Shown piece after piece: positions 20,791-31,249 of a stretch of DNA of 64,000 bases; the first letter of the stretch is position 1, and each line of letters starts with the position of its first letter. The translations under genes were made by a program, and so were the position numbers. The stretch is taken from the NCBI RefSeq assembly GCF_011745365.1, contig NW_024468910.1, positions 1,826,068-1,890,067 on the forward strand, given 5' to 3'. The notes under the pieces were generated by a model. It saw only the letters and a list, made by a program, of their open reading frames with translations, ran no database searches and was not told the DNA's origin. The stretch comes from Cryphonectria parasitica EP155 (Eukaryota; Ascomycota; Sordariomycetes; Diaporthales; Cryphonectriaceae).

Positions 20791-20819
20791 CGGCCTCTGT
20801 ACCCCCCCCCCCCTCTGGT

Positions 20820-21604
20820 AGTAGGAGGAGGAATCGTTCCACATCTTGCGGGTGTCCCTGTGCATACTGCCGGCAGGGGAGATGTAGGTACGCGTCTCGG
20901 TCCTGAACTCCATTCCGTGCCACTGGCTCAACTCTCTTTGGAGGCTCTTGAACTGTTACCGGCTCAGCGCCTCATGCACTTGCATTCTCCTCTCCGCAGA
21001 CTGGCCAGATCTCACTTGGCGGAGGCTTTCAGCTATAACAGGCACCGCCTTTTCCACCAACGTTATATGGGTGTCCCCCGCTATATTAGAGCAGGCTTCC
21101 TCGACTTGTCGAACAAAGCCTGCCCACTCAGGAGAAGTGAAGAGGGGATGCGCGAAGATCGGGTGGAGAGGGAATTGTCTGCGGATGATAACCGAATCCT
21201 GTAAAAAGATTCGATCATGGCACCGGTCGAGAGGTGGACGGTTTCGAAGCCGCCGGATCCGGGCTGTTGCTTTTCCAGTTCCCATGCCCGGGCCCAGCGG
21301 TTCAGCTCTGGCCAGACCTGGCTGCGGAGGGTTGCCGGCGGCTCGACCGTTGCGCGGGGCGGAGTCTAGATATGCGGCCTCGACTGCCTTGCGGATCAGG
21401 GTGACCTGGCCTTCGTCGTAGCTAGGGGTGATGTCATGTGTGTCGAGCTCCCATATGCCGTAATCATAGGGCATCCTGATTTTGTCGATGACATAGGTCA
21501 GGCCCCATTCCTTTCTAAGCAGGCGGAACAGTGGTCGAGTATGAGAAGATCCAGATCTTGCGCATGTTCTGTCGAAAACAGGGCGTTAGTAATTCTTGGG
21601 AGCA
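20820..21604 (-). pseudogene. Unrecognised minus-strand gene remnant
   Basis: A continuous frame reads RPLFRLLRKEWGLTYVIDKI, then 172 codons to 20956 (including IFLQDSVIIRRQFPLHPIF and TSPEWAGFVRQVEEAC). After a TAA that may replace CAA it continues as QFKSLQRELSQWHGMEF and ISPAGSMHRDTRKMWND. The upstream end is cut by the LTR fragment at 21605 and the downstream end by the TGTGCGAG repeat. Family not recognised. Trp/Tyr-rich segments suggest a globular enzyme-like or structural domain. Confidence 0.45.
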
Positions 21605-21814
21605 AGTTAACGTGTCCTTATATATCCTGCTCTTCAGTGTGGACCGTAGTAGTTGACGAGCGACTGTTGCGGTCCCTCTCTGATTGGTCCCCATACCTAA
21701 CCCTAACCCTTGATTACCTAATCCTGGTTGGGTTGTCCGCGTGCTAGGTTGTAATCGCTGGTCCTTTGTTGGCGGGGCCTGTTTCGTGACCTGCATGCTG
21801 GATGGGTCATAACA
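21605..21814 (-). repeat. Partial gypsy LTR
   Basis: Matches the distal half of the element-1 LTR: TATATCCTGCTCTTCAGTG, telomere-like cctaaccctaaccctt (21696-21711), ending GGGTCATAACA. The other half is missing. Confidence 0.8.
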
Positions 21815-21964
21815 TCCACGTATCCACGCGCATGATATCGAATGGCTGATAGATATCCAACGATGAAACACTTTGGTCCGATACAACGCTAGCTTATATG
21901 CAGCTGATGCTCTTTATTATCACCAGCGCCCGCGCTCGTTGTCATTTTCTGCAAGACGCTCTTC

Positions 21965-23641
21965 ATGGCGATACTGCAGAACCGGAAGAGACAACGAGCA
22001 CACGAGGACTTGCAAGACGGTTGTTGTGCGAAGTCCCAGAAGATAGATCCGTCCTTGCCAGACAAGAATTCAGCCGAGACACCACGTCGAGACCAGACAG
22101 CACCCGACAACTCCTCAGCGGAGAGTATCGATCCGCCGGCCCTCAACCACTCCAGTCCCTGGCACTACCCACCTGAGTTTTGGGACAGACTCTCGACAAT
22201 TCCGCTTATCCGCTCGGCCCTGGAAGAACTCGACCGACGGAATCGTGCACGACCTGCCTTTTCGCCTCCGCCGCCGCCAACAGGGTCCGCTCAGAACCTC
22301 GCTCGATTTGCACGCCACGGCGGGCCAGATCTGTGTGATCTTCGAGGGTATCCCGCTCCTGTAGTAAGGGATCACCAAACCGCCAGCGCCATGAGCTCCT
22401 CGTCCCGAAGCCGAGCAACCAAATCTACCGATCCAACAACGGTCACGACCAAGTCAGGGACGACCAAGAGTAGGAAGTCATCCACTTACAATCCTGGATT
22501 CGATCAGCATTTGATCGACCATGGTATTCATACTACCTGGAACTCGCAAGAGATAGACTTGGATACTGTCTACACTATACTTGCAAAACCACGACCATCT
22601 TTATCGCCCTCCCAGATCTCTGATGATACATTCAAGATCTTCTGCAAAACCAATGCCCAGGCAAAGGATGAAGATGATGTGTGCAAATACGTTCTTCCTA
22701 CCATTACTGGCCCTCGGGAAGACAATTATCCCTCCACTGCGAATATGGCTTTCGGGAATCTGGCACCGCTCACTGACGGGACCATAGTAGCAGCCAAGCC
22801 AGACATCGCTCTAGGAGCCCTCCCTGAACAACTCAACCCAACTATTCGCAGCGAGCTCCAACACCACATTATCCCTTCCACTTCGACGGATCGATTGATA
22901 GCGCCCAACTTCTTTCTGGAGGCGAAGGGCCCGGACGGATCTGCGGCAGTGATGATGCGACAGGCTCGCTACGACGGAGCAGTCGGAGCCCGCGCTATGC
23001 ACAGCCTGCAGAACTATGGTCGAGAGGAGCCCGTATACGACGGCCATGCCTACACCTACAGCTCGACCTATCACAATAGCCAGCTCCAGCTATTCGCCCA
23101 CCATGCTACTGCGCCCGCAACATCAGAAGGCCAGCCCGAGTATCACATGAACAAGATCAGGGGATTCGATATGACAGATACACAGGAAACCTTTATCCAA
23201 GGAGCTACTGCATACAGAAACGCGAGAGATCTGGCGAAGCAGCATCGAGATACTTTCATCCAGGATGCGAACGCTAGGTACCAAGCGGAGACTGCAGCAG
23301 CGCGGGAAACCCCCACGGGCGAGGCATGCTCCGAGAACAATGCCAGCTCGGACGGCTACGTGGACTGCGAGGCTTATTATACACCCCAGGCCGTCGACAG
23401 AGCACTACACCCCGACGGGCAAGATCGCCAACTGGGGCACAGTCGGACATCTGGTTCCACATTTGCTGCTGCTGCTAAACCAGCGGCGAGCATTGATACA
23501 AGCTTTACGTCGAGCTTGACATCGGGGAAAAGCCACAGCAGCCACAGCCGCCAGAAAGCCCCTTCTAAGCGCTACAGAGACTCGCACAGTCCGACGTCGG
23601 GCTCCCATCGCAAGAAACACAGTTCTGGAAAGTCCAGATAG
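21965..23641 (+). CDS. DUF7924-like protein with PD-(D/E)XK nuclease motifs, intact
   Basis: 558 codons, no intron needed. Residues 1-200 are a disordered, basic head (RKRQRAHEDLQ). The core (about residues 200-430) matches a protein family common in fungal accessory regions: NMAFGNLAPLTDGT, KPDIALGALPEQL and PNFFLEAKGPDGSAAV. The paired KPD and LEAK residues are the layout of a PD-(D/E)XK nuclease active site. The tail is Ser/His/Lys-rich. Conserved core and full length argue it is still functional. Substrate unknown; it could act in genome defence, DNA processing or as a selfish toxin-like nuclease. The ATG at 21965 lies 150 bp downstream of an LTR fragment. Confidence 0.82.
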   Translation: MAILQNRKRQRAHEDLQDGCCAKSQKIDPSLPDKNSAETPRRDQTAPDNSSAESIDPPALNHSSPWHYPPEFWDRLSTIPLIRSALEELDRRNRARPAFSPPPPPTGSAQNLARFARHGGPDLCDLRGYPAPVVRDHQTASAMSSSSRSRATKSTDPTTVTTKSGTTKSRKSSTYNPGFDQHLIDHGIHTTWNSQEIDLDTVYTILAKPRPSLSPSQISDDTFKIFCKTNAQAKDEDDVCKYVLPTITGPREDNYPSTANMAFGNLAPLTDGTIVAAKPDIALGALPEQLNPTIRSELQHHIIPSTSTDRLIAPNFFLEAKGPDGSAAVMMRQARYDGAVGARAMHSLQNYGREEPVYDGHAYTYSSTYHNSQLQLFAHHATAPATSEGQPEYHMNKIRGFDMTDTQETFIQGATAYRNARDLAKQHRDTFIQDANARYQAETAAARETPTGEACSENNASSDGYVDCEAYYTPQAVDRALHPDGQDRQLGHSRTSGSTFAAAAKPAASIDTSFTSSLTSGKSHSSHSRQKAPSKRYRDSHSPTSGSHRKKHSSGKSR

Positions 23642-23702
23642 AGGATCAATGCCAGGTTGGAGGAGGAATAACCAAGTTCGAGGGGACAATAGTATAGCGG
23701 TC

Positions 23703-23748
23703 TGGTGGGCGTGGTCAGGTGGGCGTGGTCAGGTGGGCGTGGTCAGGC
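23703..23748 (+). repeat. 14-bp tandem repeat
   Basis: About three copies of GTGGTCAGGTGGGC just downstream of the DUF7924 gene. Confidence 0.8.
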
Positions 23749-23766
23749 AGAGGCCGGAGGCCATAT

Positions 23767-23793
23767 TGTTATAACCCATCCAACATGCAGGGC
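23767..23793 (+). repeat. Gypsy LTR end fragment, plus orientation
   Basis: TGTTATAACCCATCCAACAT matches the first bases of the solo LTRs at 51859 and 53395, then diverges. Confidence 0.6.
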
Positions 23794-24300
23794 ATTCAAG
23801 CGTATATTACGAATGGCTGGGAGCAGCACCCGTCAGCATTGCGTACATACTTGGCTTGGGCTGGTCCTCACAGACGAAGCCCTTCGACTGGTTGAGCAGG
23901 TTCTCCAGCTGGTCCAAGAAGCATCCCCATGCAGGCAATCTCGCGGCGTTTGGGCGCCGATACGTTCTCGGCAGGCTCGGCCTGTGGTGATGAGGCCATG
24001 GCTAGCTGGCTGTTCCGTCCAGGTGAGGGCGCGTGGCTGGTCTTGCCGCCGCTGCTGCTGCTGCTGTCCTCGCCGTCGCGAAGAATGCCGAGGAGGGGGA
24101 GGTAGTGGTGGGCGAGCTTCGCAAGCGAGGGGGTGAAGGCTGACGAGGAGCTGAGACCTGCCTCACGTGCTTCTCATAGGTTGGTTAAATTGATGGTGAA
24201 GGGCAGAAGTAGGGCGCGTTGGGCAGGCATAAAAACGGGGCTGCGCGGTTTGCGTGGAGGGAGAGAGAGAGAGAGAGCGGGCCCAGGTCACGAAGCAACA

Positions 24301-24356
24301 TGTAATGAGCACTGCAGTTATCCGAAGATTCCTAAGTATACGAAAGGTTTATGCCC
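24301..24356 (-). repeat. Gypsy LTR end fragment, minus orientation
   Basis: Starts TGTAATGAGCACTGCAG as in the element-2 LTR and matches for about 55 bp. It is inverted relative to the scrap at 23767. A (GA)n tract lies at about 24262-24276. The 23800-24300 interval has GC-rich false frames only. Confidence 0.65.
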
Positions 24357-24962
24357 TCATCACCTGATGCCTTGGTGTTGCTTGTTCCAACCGATCTATC
24401 TGTGCTGCCATCGATGCAATCTGTTGCCCCTGCCGTTCTAGAAAAGCCAACAGCGCTGGGTCTGTTGACGATGCTTGCGTGGCCTTGCTGCCAGCCTTGC
24501 TACGTCTCTTCACCACCCGCCCGCTCTGTGTGCTATTGGCTCGCTGCGATGCTTGTGCCAGGAACTGAGCGCTCTCTTCATCGTGGGAAGGTTTGCGTCT
24601 GGCAAGCTCGCTGACAGTATATTCGTAAGGTACAGCACGAGGGCCATGTTCAACTGGCTGGCGGCGCTAGCCAGGGAGGGTTCTCGGGTCAGGTTCTTGT
24701 TGTCGAGCGAGCACTGCATCAGAAAGAGGCTGTATCTGTTAGATCGTATTCTCTGCGAGGAAGGAAGCTACTTATCATATCCTCAACCAAATGCTAGTGT
24801 ATGCGAGGGGAAAAAAGCTCGTATTGTAGTGCGCTGAAGAGAAAAGAGAAAGGAAGAGAAACGCCACGAGGCCAGCTATCTAGGGCTATAAACAGGTCTA
24901 GCTGTTGGCTGGCTGGAGGGGCCGTGCACGGCCCTGGGCCAGTGACTCACTGGCCCTCGCAC
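24357..24962 (-). mobile_element. TGTGCGAG-family element, 5' end plus partial ORF
   Basis: On the minus strand it begins TGTGCGAGGG at 24962, then CCAGTGAGTCACTGG and GGGCCGTGCACGGCCC (both palindromes), a TATA-like TTTATAG near 24890 and a CT-rich tract. Next come coding-like segments (ELARRKPSHDEESAQFLAQ; DPALLAFLERQGQQIASMAA) typical of an element protein with a coiled-coil end. It is truncated at the LTR scrap near 24356. Class (LTR or DNA element) not determined. Confidence 0.5.
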
Positions 24963-25680
24963 AGATGGAGTTCAGGACTATGTAATAGTAAATATCACAT
25001 CGATGTCCTGACTGCTGATTTGATAGTCCCTCAACACTCTAGATTTAGATTGAGAGATGCGATAGAGTTGAAAGAACTCCTGACTTGGATTATTATATTG
25101 TGGCCTGTTTAGCACTGGGACCAGGAATGTAAGATAGTCTTGTTGGCAGTGTGTGGTTGCTCTCGGGATGTAGAGTGGACTGGGTCCTGAGTCCTGGCGG
25201 AGTGTTAAGTACACACGCCGGGGCTTAGCATGCTTCAAGACCGGGAGACCTTATTTACTTCATAGACTATGAAACCTGAAAAGAGAAAGCTTGCAATCAT
25301 CGTCGAATGCAGGTCGTGGCGACCTCGGACACAGCGCTCGCGGGGACAGACGTTCAGGACTCCGACGCTGTACCCTTGCGTCCGAGTGGAGCATTTGGTC
25401 GCTCGTAGACGCAGCCTAAACAGCAGTAACACTGGCTGCACTCATGTTAGAGACAGGAAGGAGGAGACTACACTGGTGCTGTCAGTACTCGGACAGCAGA
25501 GGAGCTGGATAGAAAGCATGCAGGTACCAGCTTGTGTGCTCTCATTCGGCATGCGAGGCAAAGCCGCATTAGTTCCGGAAGCCTGCTTGCCACGTGAATT
25601 AATATGCGACAGCTAAAAGGAGTGACCACTCCCAACGTATTTTTTCCTCACCAACACACCCTCCCTTTCGTCAACAACTA
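24963..25680. other. Intergenic, no supported gene
   Basis: Short frames on both strands with no conserved motif recognised. Confidence 0.4.
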
Positions 25681-25749
25681 TCGCGATGGCGTCTATCCCT
25701 GGCCCTGAGGACCCTCCAGGCCCTTTTCAGACGTGCATAGAGGCTGCCC

Positions 25750-26169
25750 GCCAGGTTCCTAGCCATCCAGGCTCGAGAAGACAAGGCTCACGATGCTTTC
25801 CTGACCAACCTCGAGGCGTGGCGAGTGCGTCGAGGGCGCCATCGCCAAGGGAGGCGCCCTCGAGAAGACCCCAAGCCTATCAAGCTCTCAAGAGCCTCTC
25901 TTCGCTCTTTTGCTGATCGTATGCTATACAGCAGAACTAGCATTACAAAGCATATCCTCGAGATACAGCGAAACGGCTTGCCTGCCCTCACATCAAAGCC
26001 TCCAGGCTACCCATACTACCTCAAGCCCTGGGAAGATGAAGCTTTCGTTAGATATGTGATGCAGCTTGATTCAAGCAACTTTTCCTCGCTCAGGCCAATG
26101 CTTATTGCTGCTGCCAATTCTATGCATGCAATGCATCAGAGAGAGCTAGTTGGTTCTCATTTTGTATAG
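25750..26169 (+). pseudogene. Transposase-like N-terminal fragment
   Basis: The frame reads AIQAREDKAHDAFLTNLEAW, a basic Arg-rich linker, then SLRSFADRMLYSRTSI and PWEDEAFVRYVMQLD. The last segment resembles the CENP-B/Tc5-type helix-turn-helix region of pogo/Fot-like transposases, where an acidic residue precedes a Val/Tyr-rich helix. This is weak similarity by eye. After 26169 the sequence becomes AT-rich with many stops. Confidence 0.4.
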
Positions 26170-26660
26170 TGATGGCTAAACAGGCATTCTGAGCTTGATC
26201 CAAATCATATGAAGTTTGTTGAGGCAGGTTGTTAAGGCTTTGAGCTTGTAATAGCTAATTTGAAGAGCTTTTTCGATAAATATAAAGCTGCTATAGCTTT
26301 GTACAAGCTGATATTCTCAGCTATCTGGAATGCTAATGAATATAGTAACTGTATTAGCATGCTATCTGGTTGCATTTAATGCATTATTATTGCTATAAAT
26401 TTCCGGCTTGGCATTACCGCTTTCGGTATGTAAGTTGCTGTCGGGCCCCAGTCGGCTCGATTGCCATGCCAAGCCTTCCTGGGTCATGTACCTTTTCCAT
26501 TTGCGCAATGTATCTTCCTGCCCGTGAATGAATCCAACCAAGGTCTGCAAGTACCGTTGCAATCCCTACGCCTAAACAACCTGACCCCATCGTCCTGCTC
26601 CTTGGCTCTGGCATTTGTGATCGAAATCGAAGAGTAAAAGCCATTTGACCAGACTACATT
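26170..26660. other. AT-rich decayed sequence
   Basis: Plus-strand pieces such as LKSFFDKYKAAIALYKLIF remain, separated by TAA/TAG codons, consistent with RIP-like decay of the preceding transposase. A minus-strand frame at 26362-26562 (LVGFIHGQEDTLRKW) could be an exon of another gene; not assigned. Confidence 0.4.
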
Positions 26661-26665
26661 TTAAA

Positions 26666-28284
26666 TTATTTCTGTTTACGCCACTGCTGTGCTACTGCAC
26701 CGGCACTTCTTCCCAGCAGATCCCCTACACGTTGGTCTGTCCAACCTTCGAGTTTCCGCTCGCGCAGCACCTTGCGGTCTTGAGGAGTCCATACGCGCGG
26801 GCGACGACTGCCCTTGGGGCGTGAGTGCCGCATCGCGTTTGTGGCCCTTGCGCTGTCTTGTTCGTTGTTGTCGTCCTCTCCATTATCCTCGTCATCGTCT
26901 CCTATATCCTTGCGATGGGACACCTCCTCATCTGCGTCGTCGAGACCGGCAAGATCTTCAGGGTCGAGTGAACCTAAATCAAACTGGAAACCTGAGCAGT
27001 GGCTTCGTTGCAAGGACCTTCTTGGTGATGGCAGATGTTTTAGCTGCTGGCGTCCCAAAAAGTTCTTCTGCGACACCTGCCATAGCTTCGATTGCCTGCG
27101 TGGCCTTGACCATCCTTTGATACTCTTCTATGGGGACTCCGATATATGATGATCCAGCCCTTTTTCCTGTCGCATTTGATTTTGTTTGCGGCGGGGCTCG
27201 TGCGGCCGCCCGGTTATCGTCCGATTTATCCAATATGCCGGCTTCACCGGAATCGTGGAACGGTCCCAGGGAGGACGAAATAGCATCATCACAGTTAGCC
27301 AGCGCGCTGTCTGCGTCCTCTTGGACAACATTAGTGCATTGCCTTTGCTCGTCAACGTCATCTTCATCATCGACCTCATCCTCATCCTCACCCCCCGCCT
27401 CGGCATCGCAGGATGCATCAGATTCACCATCGTATGGACATGTGATGGCCTTCAAAGCATGATCTGGATGAAATTTGCGGCAACTTGAACACAAGTTGGT
27501 GTCCAGGCAGACTTGACACTCGTAGCGCAGGTCATATAAAAGTTCCTCGCACACATCGCATTGCGGCGCTCGTGAGCGGCTAACTGAACCGCCCAGGCTG
27601 GTCTGATCCCGTTCGCCTTCCTGACCTGGATCGTTCTGCAGATCTGGCCTTGAAATGTGAAAGGAGTGGCCTGGATGGAGTGCCGGAATATTGATAGCAC
27701 AGTCCTGGCAGTATCGAAGACCGGGACACTGCGAGCACTGATGCCAAACTATATGCTGGAGGCTGGCGTCGCATAGGCTGCAAGCTTTCGTCCACATTCC
27801 CCGGGCTTCTACTTCTGATGCTCGAATTAGATCGTCGTGGACGAGGCACTTCTTGCTGCTCGTTCTCCCTTGTGCCGACAGCAGATACATCCTGCCTTTT
27901 CCTCTTTGCGCGATTGGGAGATGTGTTCCGCGCGTCGACCAAGCGCTCTGCAGAAGTGTTCGCTCTTTCAGTCTGTATGCTGCTCGGCCGGATTATTTTG
28001 TTGATAGCCCGGTCCTCCCCAGCTGTATGCAGCGATTTGTCTGGTATAAGTTTCGGCTCCACTGATTGCACTGTCGTAGAAATGGCCTGGAGTACCGCTG
28101 GAGCGAGGGTTGAGGGGCTCGAGGGGTGTACGGATGTCGAGGGGAGCGTCGGCGCACGAGTATCCGTCGAGTGCCCGCGGGGCCTGCTTCCGCGTCGCGT
28201 GGACCGCCCTTTGTATCGTAGTACCTGCGCGAAAGAAGAAGCATCGTGATTTCGCTGGGCGGAGAACATTGGATTGTATCGCAT
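26666..28284 (-). pseudogene. ZZ-finger and Myb/SANT-like protein with apparent frameshifts
   Basis: Three consecutive frames make one product. The N-terminal part (28284 to about 27840) is disordered and basic (AKRKRQDVS). The middle (about 27810-26990) has two ZZ-type finger segments: CSLC/CSQC/CQDC with His, then CDVCEELLYDLRYECQVC/CSSC with His. An acidic Asp/Glu stretch follows. The C-terminal part (to 26666) has another acidic block and VWTPQDRKVLRERKLEGW, a Myb/SANT-like DNA-binding helix set. The frame switches near 27840 and 26990 do not fit normal introns. It sits 240 bp downstream of the recombinase gene and on the same strand. It is probably nuclear. ZZ fingers bind protein tails; the Myb region suggests regulation of nearby genes. 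Confidence 0.6.
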
Positions 28285-28525
28285 GATTGTTATGACGCTG
28301 TCATGGTTCTTGCGAGCTGCTGTTTCAGGCGGCACCGAATCCTCCTGCCGCGGCCGGCCTGCCCATGTATAGCCTGGGAGGCTGGAAAGGAGACAGCCTC
28401 AGCGTAGCTTATTCTTTTTAATTCTTTGCAGGTTTTTAAATTATTGAGATTTAAAACTGAATGCCTATAAGAGATGTTTAGGTACAGAAGCCAATAATCT
28501 AATTCAACCAACGCTTTAAGCCCAG

Positions 28526-31233
28526 CTAGGCTTCCCATCTAGTTCTCTTCACGACAGCCGTTCTGATCCCATGCACTCTTTCAGTGTAGTTCTGAAGGTG
28601 CTTTTTATGAATCAAGGTTACCTTGCAGATGGGACACTCAAAGATGTCCTTTGGCTGTAGACAGCTCAGGTGTGTGTGGGTGAAATGATATGCCAACTTG
28701 TACTTGTGTGAAAACACTCGGCACAACACGTCGAACATTCCATGGTTCGGCCCCAGACGCTCTGCCTTAGCAACACAAATATAGCACCTGAGCACGCCGC
28801 TGCTACCAGCCATAGACACGAGCATCGAGTTTTTGATCAGGGTTATGCTCTCTTTTGGCGCGAAGGGGAGGCTAAGCTCGGAGGGCCGAGGCGGTCGTCT
28901 GGCGTCCAGGACTTTCGTATTAGAAGAGTCTTCTTCCTGGCAGTAGGCCACGATTGCGGCGATGGCGTCGGCCCGGCGGAGCAGCTGTGCCTGTAGCTCC
29001 TTCACAGGTGGCACTGCCAATGCTTCCAGCATCTTTTGTTGTACTGGATTCGCATGGAGATCTGGTTCAGGGTTGACAGTCGAGCCAGGGTCGGCTGTCT
29101 TGGGAGCGGAGCCCTTGCCTTGGAGCTGCCGCTCGATGTCCTCAACGCCTTGGTCATTGTCCCACTGCTCTCGCACTTCTGCGAGCTTCAGCCTTCGCAA
29201 GCGGTCCAGGCAGGATTTGCATTTACTGGCAATCTCGCGGTACTTCTTGGATCTCATAGGAAAGCTGTGGAGCCGTTTTTTTCAGAGCCTGATACTCGGG
29301 GTCATCCTTCAGCGAATCGACTTGTTCTTTGGTCAGTTTGGTTGGCCGTCGCTTGCTCACGGAATGCCCATGGCTGCTCAACTGCTGCATGAGCTGTTTC
29401 TGGGGTTCCAGATTTCGTGCAATCGCCAAGACATCAATAGGAACATTTCTGCCGAGGTAATGGGCCTGGAAGACACTGGAGTTCGGAGCATGACCCATGA
29501 CAAGGTTGCGAAGGGAGTTGCTGACGTCAACTGCATAAAAGTCAGGATATAATGCTGTACCGTAACAAGCCACCGAGGGATACCGACGATCAAGGGCGCG
29601 CTGACTTGATCAGATACAGAGAATACCAGAGAACGAGCTCTACATATGTAGGGTAAGACGTACCGTGTTGATCGAGATTGTTGCCAGCTATATAACGAAG
29701 ACTATAAGAAATAGTGCTGTTCTGGAAACCTGCCAATAGTCCGATCTTCGAGACGATTTTGGCCACCATCGTCCCAGCAATGGGATCCTCGCCAACCTCG
29801 AAGCCTGCGGCGGTCTGCACAGCTTTTCTGAAGACAAATTTCTCGGCAAAGTCCGGCCTCAGAGCAAGCTTGGTCCGTCTCTCCCCATCGGCGACTCGCA
29901 AAGAGCCTAGCGTGTGTGGGCTTTCGTTCAAGCTGGCAGATTTGAAAGCCTTGTGCCGGAACAAGATTGCCAGCAGAAACACGTGCGGACTGAGGAACAA
30001 ACTAGAGTCACCCAGGTCCTCTGTGAAAACGAAGTGGTTCCTGTGAAGGCATTAGACCAATTCAAGGGGAGTTGAGATGCGGAAAAGCCCAGACGTACGT
30101 GGCCTTTTGTCCCATGTATTCCTTCGTATGTTCCAGGCTCATTCTGATTACAACCAGGAGCTGACCATCTGGATCAGCAGGAGAGCGGACGAGAAGGACC
30201 TCCAAGTGTTTGAACTTGAGCGCGAGAATAGCACCGGGGCGTGAGCCCGCCGGAGCTAGCATGAGAAGATAGAGAACCGCAAGGACGCGTATCTCTCCCA
30301 GCTTGAAAGCTTTCTCGGTAGTACGCAGGGTTGTCTCGATTTGGCGCCGAAGATCGTCAGTGGTCATAGGACGATTCTCGCGCAGGTTATGTTTCAAACG
30401 CCTTCCCAACCTCGCCAGAGCCTGCTCGATGTCAGCATGATGTCTAGCAGCATTCGTCCCGAGACAATCTCACATTGGTTACTAAGCGGTTATCAATAAC
30501 CAAATCGATCTTCTTAAGCAGAGCCAGTTCGTAGACAAGCCGAAAGTTGCACCAGAAGACGGTCAATGACATTCTGGCCTTGATTGGTGGCTTTCTTTTG
30601 CCCATTCTTGCCGGTGCGCTGGTTTAGGTGCCACTTGAGGAAGTGTTGGAGCACCGCGAAGTCGATGCGCCGCAGACAACCCTTCCAGTCCTTCTGCTGC
30701 AGAATCGTCTCACAAAACCTACGCAAGTTAGCGACTTTAGGACGCTATGCAAAGGTAATCAGGATTACTTACTGTTTCCACTGACGTTCGCAGGCATTGA
30801 TTGCGTACATAGTGGATGGCTTGTATTGCTTGCGTGCGAAATCATCTTCGTTCAAGACTTGGATGCCCTCACGATAGAACTCCGGGGGGTGTAAGTTGCC
30901 ATGGAAGAGATCGTCCTCGTCGTATGCGTCCTTGTCCAGTGTCTGAGGACTCCGAAGACTGGCGTCAATCTGCTGTATCTCGGCCTCGATCTCTGTCACT
31001 TCCGACTCCCTCTGGGGCGGTTCAAGGTCTTGCAGTCCAGGAAGCTCGGGCTCGGGCCCATTGTCGGACACGTCCACCATTTCTTCGTCTGAAACTTCCG
31101 ATGCTGGATCGTCCTCGTACTCCGACACGGGATCAGAAGCCAAGTCCGACCTGGTTGACTCATTGTCAGATTGCTGCAGCGAGGAGTCGTCCTGGTATTC
31201 GGACCCGGACTCGGACCCAGGCAAGTCGTCCAT
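28526..31233 (-). CDS. DUF3435-family tyrosine recombinase (Starship captain-like) with C-terminal C2H2 fingers
   Basis: Several exons. Acidic N-terminus (31233-30773); a GT-AG intron leads to 30718, where FCETILQQKDWKGCLRR begins the core-binding region. The catalytic domain shows PAGSRPGAILALKF (first Arg), FLSPHVFLLAILFRHKAF, TISYSLRYIAGNNLD (Tyr/Arg), SLRNLVMGHAP and FQAHYLGRN (nucleophile Tyr). Clear introns occur after VTN (about 30425), after KAT (about 30100) and after LDQH (about 29665). The tail has C2H2-like fingers (CYIC, CPIC). Two 1-nt frame breaks are seen: near 30590, and at a T7 run at 29276-29282. DUF3435 proteins excise and insert Starship elements as the first gene at one edge. 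Function here depends on whether the breaks are real. Confidence 0.78.
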
Positions 31234-31249
31234 CTTCTTGAACAAGTAT

